DNA from: Alphaproteobacteria bacterium
GTDB taxonomy: Bacteria > Pseudomonadota > Alphaproteobacteria > RF32 > CAG-239
Length of the DNA stretch: 44,798 nucleotides
NCBI GenBank assembly: GCA_017444525.1
Contig: JAFSWL010000025.1
Span: 1 to 44,798, forward strand
Reading direction: 5' to 3'
Positions 14,686-21,925 of the stretch are shown piece after piece (position 1 is the stretch's first letter; every line of letters starts with the position of its first letter). A program made the position numbers and the translations under genes. The notes below the pieces were generated by a model. It searched no databases. It saw only the letters and a list, made by a program, of their open reading frames with translations, and was not told the DNA's origin.

Positions 14686-16065
14686 TCAGCGTAAATTATT
14701 TACAGCATTGCGACTAGCAATAAACTTTTGTTGTAAATCATTTGAAGCGCGATCAAAAGCACTGTTTTTGCTAATTTTACGCCCCATACGTTTAGTTATA
14801 GTCACAGATAATTTTCTGATACCGACACCATCTTCTCCGGCAATATTGATAGCCTCTTCAATAGCTTTTTGCTGCGATTCGGAAATTTTTTGCTTACTGT
14901 TAAGCGCAACCTCTATCGGAGATTGTAAACCGTACTGCATGTACATCAGGTGAGTGTATGCAATGCGTTCGTTGCTGATATTTTCCGACACAGTAAAAAC
15001 ACCGGCTTTTTTCTGACTTTCAATTTGTTTATAAAGTCCGTCAACATCAATATTCAAGGCTGCACCGTGAATTTCATTTTTGGTATCATAAAAATTCTTC
15101 CAAATCTTCTGTTCATGCGTTAATTCCGGAGTTTTTACAGCAAACGCATCGGTATTGATTTTAGATTCTGATTTATTAAATACAAAGTTTTTATTCGCTT
15201 TAATTTCTGTATTAGACTTAATCTTACTCATATTTGGAGTTTTTGCCATAGTATCAGATTTTAGAAATCCGATACCGGCAAGAGTGAGTAATCCGGTAAA
15301 AGCCGCAGTCTTAATGTATTTTTTATTTTCCATCATCACAATTTTGGCGCGAGGAGCCTGTTCGCGTGCATTTTTTTTCATACCGTTCCATTTAGATTTA
15401 ACTGCAGTCCATATTTTATGCCAGCGGGAAGTGCGCTTTTCGGCAAAAGTATCGATCGGAGAATTATCCAGTTTTGAAATTGCTTTAGAAATATTGTTTT
15501 GATTAACCTGATTTATGAAAGTCATAAAATATTTTCTGAGCGCCGGCACATCATCACAAGCAACATTCACTCGATTGGCAATAAAGGCATTGGCATAGCT
15601 GTCTGCTTCATGTTCAAGTAAATATTGTTTTTTATAGACTTTTTCTTTATGGAACCAACCATGAGACAATTGCTGGCAAACCATATTATATTGTTTAACC
15701 CTATTTTCCATAGCTTTGCCCGAAAGCTCTATCGGTTTATCCGGATCGATATTAAACAGTTTCTGCCAGTAAGTACGTTTACTGTCTTTTAAGTATTCTT
15801 TAACATCAAAAGTCGCATTTTTCTGCAGTTTACCTAACAAAATCTCACGTTTTTCATAGGCAAACGTATCAATATACTGAGCCATGATTTTTTGATCTTT
15901 TGCCCGTACATCTAAAGCGCCGGTTTCATACCCTTTCAATAAAGCTTCTGCACGTTCTACGACTTCTTCGCTTTTATAATATTTGGATTGAGAAAATTTT
16001 TTATTCTTAAAACGGCGATATTCATGCATATCTCCATTCAATTTTTCACCGGTAATATATCTCAC
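14686..16065 (-). CDS. Unknown large protein with one central membrane segment
   Basis: The family is not recognised. The 459-residue product starts at GTG with AGGAAG seven bases ahead. Residues 1-250 are basic and helical, without a signal peptide. A single hydrophobic segment (about 253-268, TAAFTGLLTLAGIGFL) follows a basic stretch, so the N-terminal half should stay in the cytoplasm and the C-terminal 190 residues should be outside. The segment LLEHEADSYANAF (149-161) looks like the third-ligand helix of M48 metallopeptidases, but no HExxH partner is present, so I do not call a peptidase. A consensus promoter lies unusually far upstream (leader of about 185 bases), and a terminator follows, so it is transcribed alone. 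Confidence 0.6.
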   Translation of the reverse strand: MRYITGEKLNGDMHEYRRFKNKKFSQSKYYKSEEVVERAEALLKGYETGALDVRAKDQKIMAQYIDTFAYEKREILLGKLQKNATFDVKEYLKDSKRTYWQKLFNIDPDKPIELSGKAMENRVKQYNMVCQQLSHGWFHKEKVYKKQYLLEHEADSYANAFIANRVNVACDDVPALRKYFMTFINQVNQNNISKAISKLDNSPIDTFAEKRTSRWHKIWTAVKSKWNGMKKNAREQAPRAKIVMMENKKYIKTAAFTGLLTLAGIGFLKSDTMAKTPNMSKIKSNTEIKANKNFVFNKSESKINTDAFAVKTPELTHEQKIWKNFYDTKNEIHGAALNIDVDGLYKQIESQKKAGVFTVSENISNERIAYTHLMYMQYGLQSPIEVALNSKQKISESQQKAIEEAINIAGEDGVGIRKLSVTITKRMGRKISKNSAFDRASNDLQQKFIASRNAVNNLR

Positions 16066-16256
16066 TTTATTCTTCCTTTCTATTTGTTATCGAGCCATAT
16101 CAAAATTCAGTGCATTGAAAAACGTACCTTATCAATCATAAGGGCAAAACCGAACTTATACTATACTTAAATATCAGTGTCTGAACTCTTATTAAGCAGC
16201 ATATATAGACACAACACGATAGATAATTATGCGTAATTTATACACTCAATAGCATC

Positions 16257-16284
16257 ATTATAGCTGTTTAAAAAAATTTGTCAA
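16257..16284 (-). promoter_or_regulatory. Near-consensus sigma-70 promoter for the 459-residue gene
   Basis: On the minus strand TTGACA (16279-16284) and TATAAT (16257-16262) are separated by 16 bases. The gene it faces starts at 16065, so the leader would be about 185 bases long. The gap 16066-16301 shows no open reading frame of note. A weaker second promoter closer to the gene (TATAGTATAAG around 16160) is possible. Confidence 0.6.
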
Positions 16285-16301
16285 TATATTTTTTAGAAAA
16301 A

Positions 16302-16808
16302 TTAAGGTTCTATTTTAATAGGTGTATTATCCGGTACAAGCTTATAAATTTCCTCAATTTCATCATTGGTTACGGCAATGCATCCTGCTGTCCAATCTAT
16401 AAATTTATGAATCCATTTAAATATTTTTGTCGGAGATTTATTGGGATAACCATGGATCATAATATCACCGCCGGCAGAGTAGTGGTTTTCTGCCGCTTTT
16501 TTAATTTGTTCCGAGGTAGGATAAGAAATTTTAAGAGAAAGATGATATGTGCTTTGCGGATTATGTGAAACAATAACATAATCTCCTTCCGGTGTACGAT
16601 TGTCTCCTTCTTTGATTTTAGTTCCTACCGGATTGCCTCCTAAACGTATGGTATATTCACGCACAATATCATCTCCGTTCATTAAATACATCTTACGTGC
16701 GCTTTTTCTTACCAAAACACTTGTGATTCCACCATCTGCGGCAATTGCAACAGATGAAAAGCCTGCGGATAAAATGCAAAACAATACCGACAGACATAGT
16801 TTTTTCAT
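16302..16808 (-). CDS. Periplasmic L,D-transpeptidase (YkuD domain)
   Basis: Forms 3-3 peptidoglycan cross-links or attaches proteins to the wall through meso-diaminopimelate. The 168-residue product has a signal peptide (about 1-24) and little more than the catalytic domain. The YkuD signature is present: IMIHGYP (H119, G120) and, 23 residues later, the nucleophile C143 in AGCIAVTNDEI. The ATG at 16808 is preferred over a TTG three bases upstream because the AGGA site is seven bases away. It lies 11 bases after the serine dehydratase gene, so they share a transcript with no obvious functional link. The absence of a wall-binding domain is normal for short alphaproteobacterial members. Confidence 0.9.
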   Translation of the reverse strand: MKKLCLSVLFCILSAGFSSVAIAADGGITSVLVRKSARKMYLMNGDDIVREYTIRLGGNPVGTKIKEGDNRTPEGDYVIVSHNPQSTYHLSLKISYPTSEQIKKAAENHYSAGGDIMIHGYPNKSPTKIFKWIHKFIDWTAGCIAVTNDEIEEIYKLVPDNTPIKIEP

Positions 16809-16819
16809 CAATTATTCCT

Positions 16820-18205
16820 TTAACAGTTTATGGCATTTTTGGCTATACCGGCCAAAGAAGTCTCTTTATAATCCTGATTCAAACTTAATCCTGTTTCATA
16901 CATTGTTTTTATAATACTGTCAAGACTTACTATGTGCGTACCGGTACGCTGTAAGGCCAATCGCGCCGCATTAACTGCTTTGATTGCACCCATTGCATTA
17001 CGCTCAATACACGGTACCTGCACCAATCCGTCAATAGGATCACAAGTCAATCCTAAATTATGTTCCATAGCGATTTCTGCTGCATTTTCTATTTGTGCAT
17101 TATTTCCTCCGAATGCTGCAACTAAGCCGCCGGCAGCCATAGAACAAGCCACTCCGACTTCTCCCTGACACCCAACTTCAGCTCCTGAAATAGAGGCATT
17201 ACTGCGATATAGGCTGCAGATTGCCGATGCAGTAGCCAAAAATGTTATGGACGCATTTTTCTTTTCGGTTTCATTGCGAAATTTGCCATAACGTTCCATA
17301 TACCGCATCACTGCAGGAATCAAACCGGCTGAACCCATAGTAGGGGCTGTAACCATCCGGCCTCCGCAGGCATTTTCTTCTGCCACTGCGAACGCCCATA
17401 TATTTATCCAATCAATCGCCGTGAGTGAATCTGTATTATTGCTGTTAAAATTACGCTGCAACCTCTCATACATTTCTTTGGCATGGCGTTTGACTTTTAA
17501 ACCTCCAGGCAGATACCCGTCTTTTTGCATACCTATATCAATATTTTCTTGCATGATTTGAGCCAATTTCAATATTTGCTTAGATACGGAAAATTGTTTT
17601 CCCCAAATTTTCTTTTCGTTTTGCAAAACCAATTCGGCGATTGTCAGTTTATTCTGTTTGCAAATTTGCATCAATTCGGCACAATTATCAAAACTATACG
17701 GAACATCATACGGTTTACGATCGATTCTCTGAGTTATTTCATCACGTCTGACAACTGTACCGCCTCCAACCGAAAAATAGGTCTCTTCCAATAATACACC
17801 ATCATTATTGTCAAATGCCGTAAAAGTCATACCGTTTGAATGCTCGGTTAAACAAATTTTCTTTTCTAAAATTATATCATTATCAAAATTATAATCAATC
17901 AACTTCTGTCCGCCGAGATTTAACTTTTGCTCCGCTTTAATTGCCGCAATATATTCGATTTGCGGATTAATATCTTCGGCATTTAAACCCATCAAACCAT
18001 AAGTAACGGCATTTAATGTACCGTGTCCGATGCCGGTTAAAGCCAACGAACCGTACAAACGCGTTTGCACACGAACCGCACGTTTTAATTTATCTTGCAC
18101 CGCCAAATTATCCACAAAACGCTTGGCCGCTCGCATCGGCCCCACCGTATGCGAGCTGGATGGACCGATACCGATGGAAAATATCTCAAACAGACTGTAA
18201 TACAT
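16820..18205 (-). CDS. sdaA: L-serine ammonia-lyase, single-chain iron-sulfur type
   Basis: Deaminates L-serine to pyruvate and ammonia using a [4Fe-4S] cluster. The 461-residue chain has the N-terminal beta domain starting with SLFEIFSIGIGPSSSHTVGP (4-23) and the C-terminal catalytic domain. Cluster ligands are visible as C346 (EVGCQGEVG), C388 (GLTCDP) and C399 (VQVPCIER). The conserved KxxGGR-like segment appears as CGGRMVTAPTMG (280-291). I take the ATG at 18205; a GTG one codon upstream is also possible, and neither has a strong ribosome binding site, so translation may be coupled to the EF-hand gene 11 bases upstream. It suggests amino-acid use as carbon source in a low-oxygen habitat, since the cluster is oxygen-labile. 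Confidence 0.95.
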   Translation of the reverse strand: MYYSLFEIFSIGIGPSSSHTVGPMRAAKRFVDNLAVQDKLKRAVRVQTRLYGSLALTGIGHGTLNAVTYGLMGLNAEDINPQIEYIAAIKAEQKLNLGGQKLIDYNFDNDIILEKKICLTEHSNGMTFTAFDNNDGVLLEETYFSVGGGTVVRRDEITQRIDRKPYDVPYSFDNCAELMQICKQNKLTIAELVLQNEKKIWGKQFSVSKQILKLAQIMQENIDIGMQKDGYLPGGLKVKRHAKEMYERLQRNFNSNNTDSLTAIDWINIWAFAVAEENACGGRMVTAPTMGSAGLIPAVMRYMERYGKFRNETEKKNASITFLATASAICSLYRSNASISGAEVGCQGEVGVACSMAAGGLVAAFGGNNAQIENAAEIAMEHNLGLTCDPIDGLVQVPCIERNAMGAIKAVNAARLALQRTGTHIVSLDSIIKTMYETGLSLNQDYKETSLAGIAKNAINC

Positions 18206-18216
18206 CACTTAGTCGC

Positions 18217-18699
18217 TTAAAACTGAACTGCGCCGAACATTTCAGACATTGACTTTACAAAATCATCATATTCTTCTCGGGAAATTCTGCCGTCTTTATC
18301 GGCATCAAGAGCTTCGATAACCATCTGGTTGTGTGTTTCTTTGGTCTCAGAACGAAAATTTTCCAATTCTTTGGCACTGATTTTACCGTCATGATTTGTA
18401 TCCAAAGCCGAAAAGTTTGCATTCAAATCAGGCTTATCTCCTCCTTGAGCAGCCGCCAAAGATGAATAAAACTCGGTATATTCTTGCTTATTTATAGAAC
18501 CGTTTCCGTCCTTATCCAACAGTGTAAACGTTTCTTTGTTTTGCTGTATCATAGTCTGATCTTGAACAACAGAAATCTCTTCGGCCGAAACATAACCATC
18601 GCCGTCAATATCCATACGCTCGAATTCACCATCCAAACCTCGAGCATTAACTGTTGTTATCAACAAAACAGATACTGCAATTATAGTAAAATATTTCAT
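18217..18699 (-). CDS. Exported EF-hand calcium-binding protein
   Basis: A 160-residue protein with a signal peptide (about 1-19, ending VNA) and four EF-hand loops of the DxDxDG type: 30-41 (DIDGDGYVSAEE), 62-73 (DKDGNGSINKQE), 100-111 (DTNHDGKISAKE) and 132-143 (DADKDGRISREE). All four keep Asp/Asn at positions 1, 3 and 5 and Glu at 12, so all should bind calcium. The start at 18699 is chosen over 18732 because AGGAG lies five bases before it and it gives a proper signal peptide; it then sits 16 bases after gltX. The role is unknown. A calcium buffer or a calcium-dependent scaffold in the periplasm or outside the cell is possible. Confidence 0.88.
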   Translation of the reverse strand: MKYFTIIAVSVLLITTVNARGLDGEFERMDIDGDGYVSAEEISVVQDQTMIQQNKETFTLLDKDGNGSINKQEYTEFYSSLAAAQGGDKPDLNANFSALDTNHDGKISAKELENFRSETKETHNQMVIEALDADKDGRISREEYDDFVKSMSEMFGAVQF

Positions 18700-18715
18700 A
18701 TTCAGCTCCTTATAC

Positions 18716-20152
18716 TTACGAAAGTTTTTCAATAGCTTTACGAACGCGTTTCAGCGTTTCTGTCTTACCTAGTACACAAGCCAATTCAGTAGCTCCTCCC
18801 GGAGTTGTTTCCTTACCCGAAAGAGCAATGCGAACGGGATAGAGGATTTGACCGTTTTTCATCATGTTGTCCATTGCCACGCTTTTTAAGGTTTCAAAAA
18901 GATTTTCATTGGTCCATACCTCGGTATTTTCCAGTATCGGCAAAACCAAGCACAGAGCTTTTAATGCAATATCCATGTCCGTTTTCATTTTTTTATTTAA
19001 ATAAAGCTCGTTTGCATACTCCGGAACTTCTGCTAAAAATGCTGTCTCCTCCGGAATTTGCGCCAAAGTATCGATTCGCGGCTGCAATACTGCACTCAAT
19101 GCCGCAAAATCAATTGATTGCGGCAAATCAGCATAATACGACATTGCTAATTTATGAAATTCTTCGGCAGACAAATTACGGATATAACATCCGTTCATCC
19201 ACGTCAATTTTGTAATATCGAAAATAGCCGGAGATTTATTTAACCTATCACTTGAAAAACACTTTTCAAGTTCCTGAAGTGAAAATATTTCCCTTTCATC
19301 CCCTGGATTCCAACCGAGTAGGGCAATATAATTCAGAATCGCCTCCGGCAGATAGCCTTTAGCTACTAAATCCTGAAATGACGCATCCCCGTTACGCTTA
19401 CTGAGCTTATGTTGAGCATCTTTCATCACCGGCGGAACATGAACATATACCGGCGGTGTCCAACCAAAAGCCTCATAAATCAAATTATATTTCGGCGTTG
19501 ATGAAATATATTCGTTACCGCGCACCACATGAGTTATTTGCATCAAATGATCGTCGATCACATTGGCAAAGTTATAGGTAGGTAAACCATCACTTTTAAG
19601 TAACACTCCTTCATCCAACTCATCATAATCAATTTCAATATCACCATATACTACATCATGAAATATCGATGTACCTTTTTTATTGATATTTTGACGCACC
19701 ACAAACGGCTCTCCGGCTGATATACGTGCTTTAGCTTCATCCAAAGGTATATGTTTACACGGATCTTTTAGCTTAATATGAGCTTCCGGAGTATCTTCGT
19801 CAGTTTCTTTACCTTCTTCCTTTTGAGCACAAAAACAATAATGTGCACCACCAAGTTCAACCAATTTATGAGCATATTCAGCATATAACGGTTTACGTTC
19901 CGATTGTACATAAGGTCCGTAATTTCCGCCGATATCCGGCCCTTCATCCCAATTCATACCGACACGTTTCAATGTTTTGTAAATAATATCGGTTGCACCT
20001 TCAACATAACGTTTTTGATCAGTATCTTCAATACGCAAAATAAAATCGCCGCCGTCAGACTTGGCGATTAAGTACTCATAAAGCGCTGTGCGCAAATTAC
20101 CGATATGCATATATCCGGTCGGGCTCGGCGCAAATCTGGTTCTGGTTTTCAT
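18716..20152 (-). CDS. gltX: Glutamyl-tRNA synthetase
   Basis: Class I aminoacyl-tRNA synthetase charging tRNA-Glu. The HIGH motif appears as HIGN (16-19, in SPTGYMHIGNLRTALYEYL), the KMSKS motif as KLSKR (in AQHKLSKRNGD), and the alpha-helix-cage anticodon domain fills the C-terminal third. The Cys-rich insert YCFC...CKH resembles the zinc-binding version. The 478-residue length is normal. Alphaproteobacteria often have two GltX proteins and make Gln-tRNA-Gln through GatCAB, which is encoded 8 kb away, so this enzyme could be the discriminating or the non-discriminating form; sequence alone does not tell. It heads a unit with the EF-hand, sdaA and L,D-transpeptidase genes. Confidence 0.96.
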   Translation of the reverse strand: MKTRTRFAPSPTGYMHIGNLRTALYEYLIAKSDGGDFILRIEDTDQKRYVEGATDIIYKTLKRVGMNWDEGPDIGGNYGPYVQSERKPLYAEYAHKLVELGGAHYCFCAQKEEGKETDEDTPEAHIKLKDPCKHIPLDEAKARISAGEPFVVRQNINKKGTSIFHDVVYGDIEIDYDELDEGVLLKSDGLPTYNFANVIDDHLMQITHVVRGNEYISSTPKYNLIYEAFGWTPPVYVHVPPVMKDAQHKLSKRNGDASFQDLVAKGYLPEAILNYIALLGWNPGDEREIFSLQELEKCFSSDRLNKSPAIFDITKLTWMNGCYIRNLSAEEFHKLAMSYYADLPQSIDFAALSAVLQPRIDTLAQIPEETAFLAEVPEYANELYLNKKMKTDMDIALKALCLVLPILENTEVWTNENLFETLKSVAMDNMMKNGQILYPVRIALSGKETTPGGATELACVLGKTETLKRVRKAIEKLS

Positions 20153-20190
20153 TTTATCTTCCTTATATTATCAAAATTCAGCTGCTAATC

Positions 20191-20218
20191 AGAATAAAAC
20201 AAAAAATAAGGAATGCAA
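20191..20218 (-). promoter_or_regulatory. Candidate promoter for gltX
   Basis: On the minus strand TTGCAT (20213-20218) and TATTCT (20191-20196) are 16 bases apart, about 40 bases before the gltX ATG. The match is fair, not strong. Confidence 0.35.
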
Positions 20219-20250
20219 GCAAAAAAAATAACGATTTCCGAAAATAGATA

Positions 20251-20279
20251 TTGACAAAAATTAAAAAAATAAATACAGA
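20251..20279 (+). promoter_or_regulatory. Candidate promoter for the 20342-20770 gene
   Basis: TTGACA (20251-20256) is followed after 17 bases by TACAGA (20274-20279), a perfect -35 with a poor -10, in a very AT-rich gap. Confidence 0.3.
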
Positions 20280-20341
20280 TTTAATTATGATTTATATTAT
20301 TAATTTAGACCCCGTTGAAAAGGCATCGGTTATGTTTGTGT

Positions 20342-20770
20342 ATGGTACCATTAGTTACGGAATTTTACGGAACAGTTGTCGGAAGACATCCGTCTATTTC
20401 AGTAAATGAGAGCGGCGACAGATATCAGGAAGCCGAGATGTTTGAGATAGATATCAGTTCGTACAAGCCTATTTCTTATGCCCCGTTTTCAGGACAGAAA
20501 GAAAGTAATGTGATTATATCCCCCAAGGCTAGAGTTCAGTTCAGTATCTATACTTTTGAACCTGGGTATGACTATGCTGAAATCGAAAAAACCATAAACA
20601 GTCTTACCGTCGGCACGGAAATTGCTTTCCGTGTGAGAAGTTGTGAAAAGGTGGATCCTATCAATAAAAAAGTCGGATTCACAATCACTTCTATCAGAGT
20701 TATCTGTAACGAGAGAAAAGATTTGGACGATTATCTCTTTGCTTTCCATGAGAGTCAGGGCTATCTTTAA
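20342..20770 (+). CDS. Unknown protein beside the IS remnant, start uncertain
   Basis: No family is recognised. The frame is open from a TTG at 20315, but the first ATG in frame is at 20342 and gives 142 residues; neither start has a ribosome binding site. The product is a mix of predicted beta-strands (for example IISPKARVQFSIYTF and EIAFRVRSCEKV) with no signal peptide or membrane helix, compatible with a small beta-barrel or OB-like fold. Another frame, starting at ATG 20287, runs for 40 codons over the same DNA and stops at 20409, so a frameshift may have damaged the 5' end. The gene ends 40 bases before the left end of the IS remnant and may have been carried or truncated with it. Confidence 0.4.
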   Translation: MVPLVTEFYGTVVGRHPSISVNESGDRYQEAEMFEIDISSYKPISYAPFSGQKESNVIISPKARVQFSIYTFEPGYDYAEIEKTINSLTVGTEIAFRVRSCEKVDPINKKVGFTITSIRVICNERKDLDDYLFAFHESQGYL

Positions 20771-20837
20771 GCTGTTACCAAATTTTCAAATAGATATCCA
20801 CTGTTTTTGTGAACTGTACACCAGAAAATGGAGTTAA

Positions 20838-20887
20838 AAAGAAGCCCCCTTTTGGAAGAAAAAAAAGCTTTCAAAGGGGGCTTCTTT
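20838..20887. terminator. Strong bidirectional stem-loop inside the IS remnant
   Basis: A perfect 15-bp stem (AAAGAAGCCCCCTTT, 20838-20852, with AAAGGGGGCTTCTTT, 20873-20887) has a 20-base loop. A/T runs on both sides let it act as a terminator in either direction, after the 20342-20770 gene and after elbB read-through. Confidence 0.6.
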
Positions 20888-20889
20888 AA

Positions 20890-21090
20890 ATTAATTTGGA
20901 TAATGCCCCGATTGAGAGTTTTTTCGGGCGCTTAAAAGATAATTTGGATATCAAATTCTGCAAAAACTTTGATGAAGTGAAAACTTTGGTTGAAAATTAT
21001 ATTTATTATTATAATAATGAACATAGTCAGCAGAACTTAAGCAAAATAACACCGGCCGAGCGCCGATGCCATTTGTTAACTACCTTCTGA
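20890..21090 (+). pseudogene. 3' remnant of an IS3-family transposase (OrfB/rve domain)
   Basis: About 64 codons remain, beginning LDNAPIESFFGRLKD, which is the conserved segment around the last catalytic Glu of the IS3-family integrase core (N-A-x-x-E-S-F-F-x-x-L-K), followed by YIYYYNNEHSQQNLSKITPAE, the usual YNxxRxH-like C-terminal signature. There is no start codon (the frame opens with TTG) and the first two thirds of the gene, including the other two catalytic acids, are absent. The product cannot be active. It lies between the terminal repeats of the 20810-21141 element. Confidence 0.85.
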
Positions 21091-21163
21091 TGAGCTGCCC
21101 TCGGGACTTTTTTACTTGTCCAAATTTTCGGGCACAGTTCACTATACGGGGAACACCTATCCG

Positions 21164-21832
21164 TTATCTATCAATCAATTGACACATAGCACCAATAAGG
21201 TTTTGCGCACATTGGCAAACATCTGTCATATTAGTGGCAAGCATATATGCCGGTGTGGTGCATACGCGGTTTTCGCGGTCTATACAGACATCAGTAACTC
21301 CGACCTCTTCGTGCACAACACCGAGTTTCTCCAACTTTTGCGCAGTTGCACCGCCGGCTCCAAGCGTAAAGTGTATTTTTTTATCAGCCAAAACAACCGC
21401 CACCATAGCCGGCGCAATACACATTGCACCGATAACAAGCCCTTTATCATAGCATTTACGGATAACCGCGCGAACGCTTGTATCCACCGTACATTCAACG
21501 CCTTTTTGAGCAAAATCGCACCAGTTGGTGACAGCCCCTAGACCGCCGGGAAAAATAATACCGTCAAAATCATCAACATTAAATTCCTTTAAATCCATAA
21601 TGTTTCCACGGGCAATACGTGCTGATTCAATCAACACGTTGCGAATTTCATCCATTGGCTCGTTATTCAGGTGATTAATTACGGCAGCTTGACTTATATT
21701 CGGGGCAAAACATTGATATGTACAACCCAAATTTTCAATGCATAACAAAGCAAATACCGCTTCATGAATTTCTGAACCGTCAGCGCGCCCGCATCCTGAA
21801 AGAACAACGGCAAAATGTGGATTTTTGTTCAT
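21164..21832 (-). CDS. elbB: ElbB-type DJ-1/PfpI family protein (isoprenoid biosynthesis glyoxalase)
   Basis: A 222-residue member of the DJ-1/PfpI superfamily. The opening VVLSGCGRADGSEIHEAVF (10-28) is typical of ElbB, and the nucleophile elbow is GAMCIAPAMV with C138. The family shows weak glyoxalase III activity in vitro and has been linked genetically to isoprenoid synthesis, but its physiological role is unsettled. There is no signal peptide. The ribosome binding site AGGAG is seven bases before the ATG. A promoter (TTGACA-17-TAGGAT) overlaps the divergent promoter of the M16 peptidase gene. Its 3' end stops 22 bases short of the IS remnant, so that element may have landed just downstream of it. 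Confidence 0.9.
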   Translation of the reverse strand: MNKNPHFAVVLSGCGRADGSEIHEAVFALLCIENLGCTYQCFAPNISQAAVINHLNNEPMDEIRNVLIESARIARGNIMDLKEFNVDDFDGIIFPGGLGAVTNWCDFAQKGVECTVDTSVRAVIRKCYDKGLVIGAMCIAPAMVAVVLADKKIHFTLGAGGATAQKLEKLGVVHEEVGVTDVCIDRENRVCTTPAYMLATNMTDVCQCAQNLIGAMCQLIDR

Positions 21833-21860
21833 TTACATACTCCTTTTTTAATAATTGCTA

Positions 21861-21888
21861 TTGATTTATCCTAATCAGACAATATAAT
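21861..21888 (+). promoter_or_regulatory. M16 peptidase promoter
   Basis: TTGATT (21861-21866) and TATAAT (21883-21888) are 16 bases apart. AGGGGA (21913-21918) then serves the ATG at 21926. The element occupies the same DNA as the elbB promoter on the other strand, so the two polymerases cannot bind together. Confidence 0.65.
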
Positions 21889-21896
21889 GCTGTCAA
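21868..21896 (-). promoter_or_regulatory. elbB promoter, overlapping the divergent M16 promoter
   Basis: On the minus strand TTGACA (21891-21896) and TAGGAT (21868-21873) are 17 bases apart, 36 bases before the elbB start. Confidence 0.6.
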
Positions 21897-21925
21897 ATTG
21901 ATTTTTTAGAGTAGGGGATGTTTTT

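Larger units (their letters stand above)
20810..21141 (+). mobile_element. Internally deleted IS150-type (IS3 family) element with both ends kept
   Basis: The left end reads TGAACTGTACACCAGAAAAT from 20810. The right end, read inwards on the minus strand from 21141, gives TGAACTGTGCCCGAAAATTT. They share eight identical terminal bases starting with TG, as in IS3-family elements, and the right end continues into TTGGACA, which matches what I remember of IS150-group ends. Inside is only the 3' tail of a DDE transposase (to 21090) plus a strong hairpin. At 332 bp it is far shorter than a 1.3-1.5 kb IS, so it is a deletion derivative. Flanking bases show no target duplication. Confidence 0.7.

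Noticed and set aside
14834-15619. M48-like metallopeptidase call for the 459-residue protein
   Set aside because: Only an EHEAD segment resembles a third zinc ligand; there is no HExxH motif.
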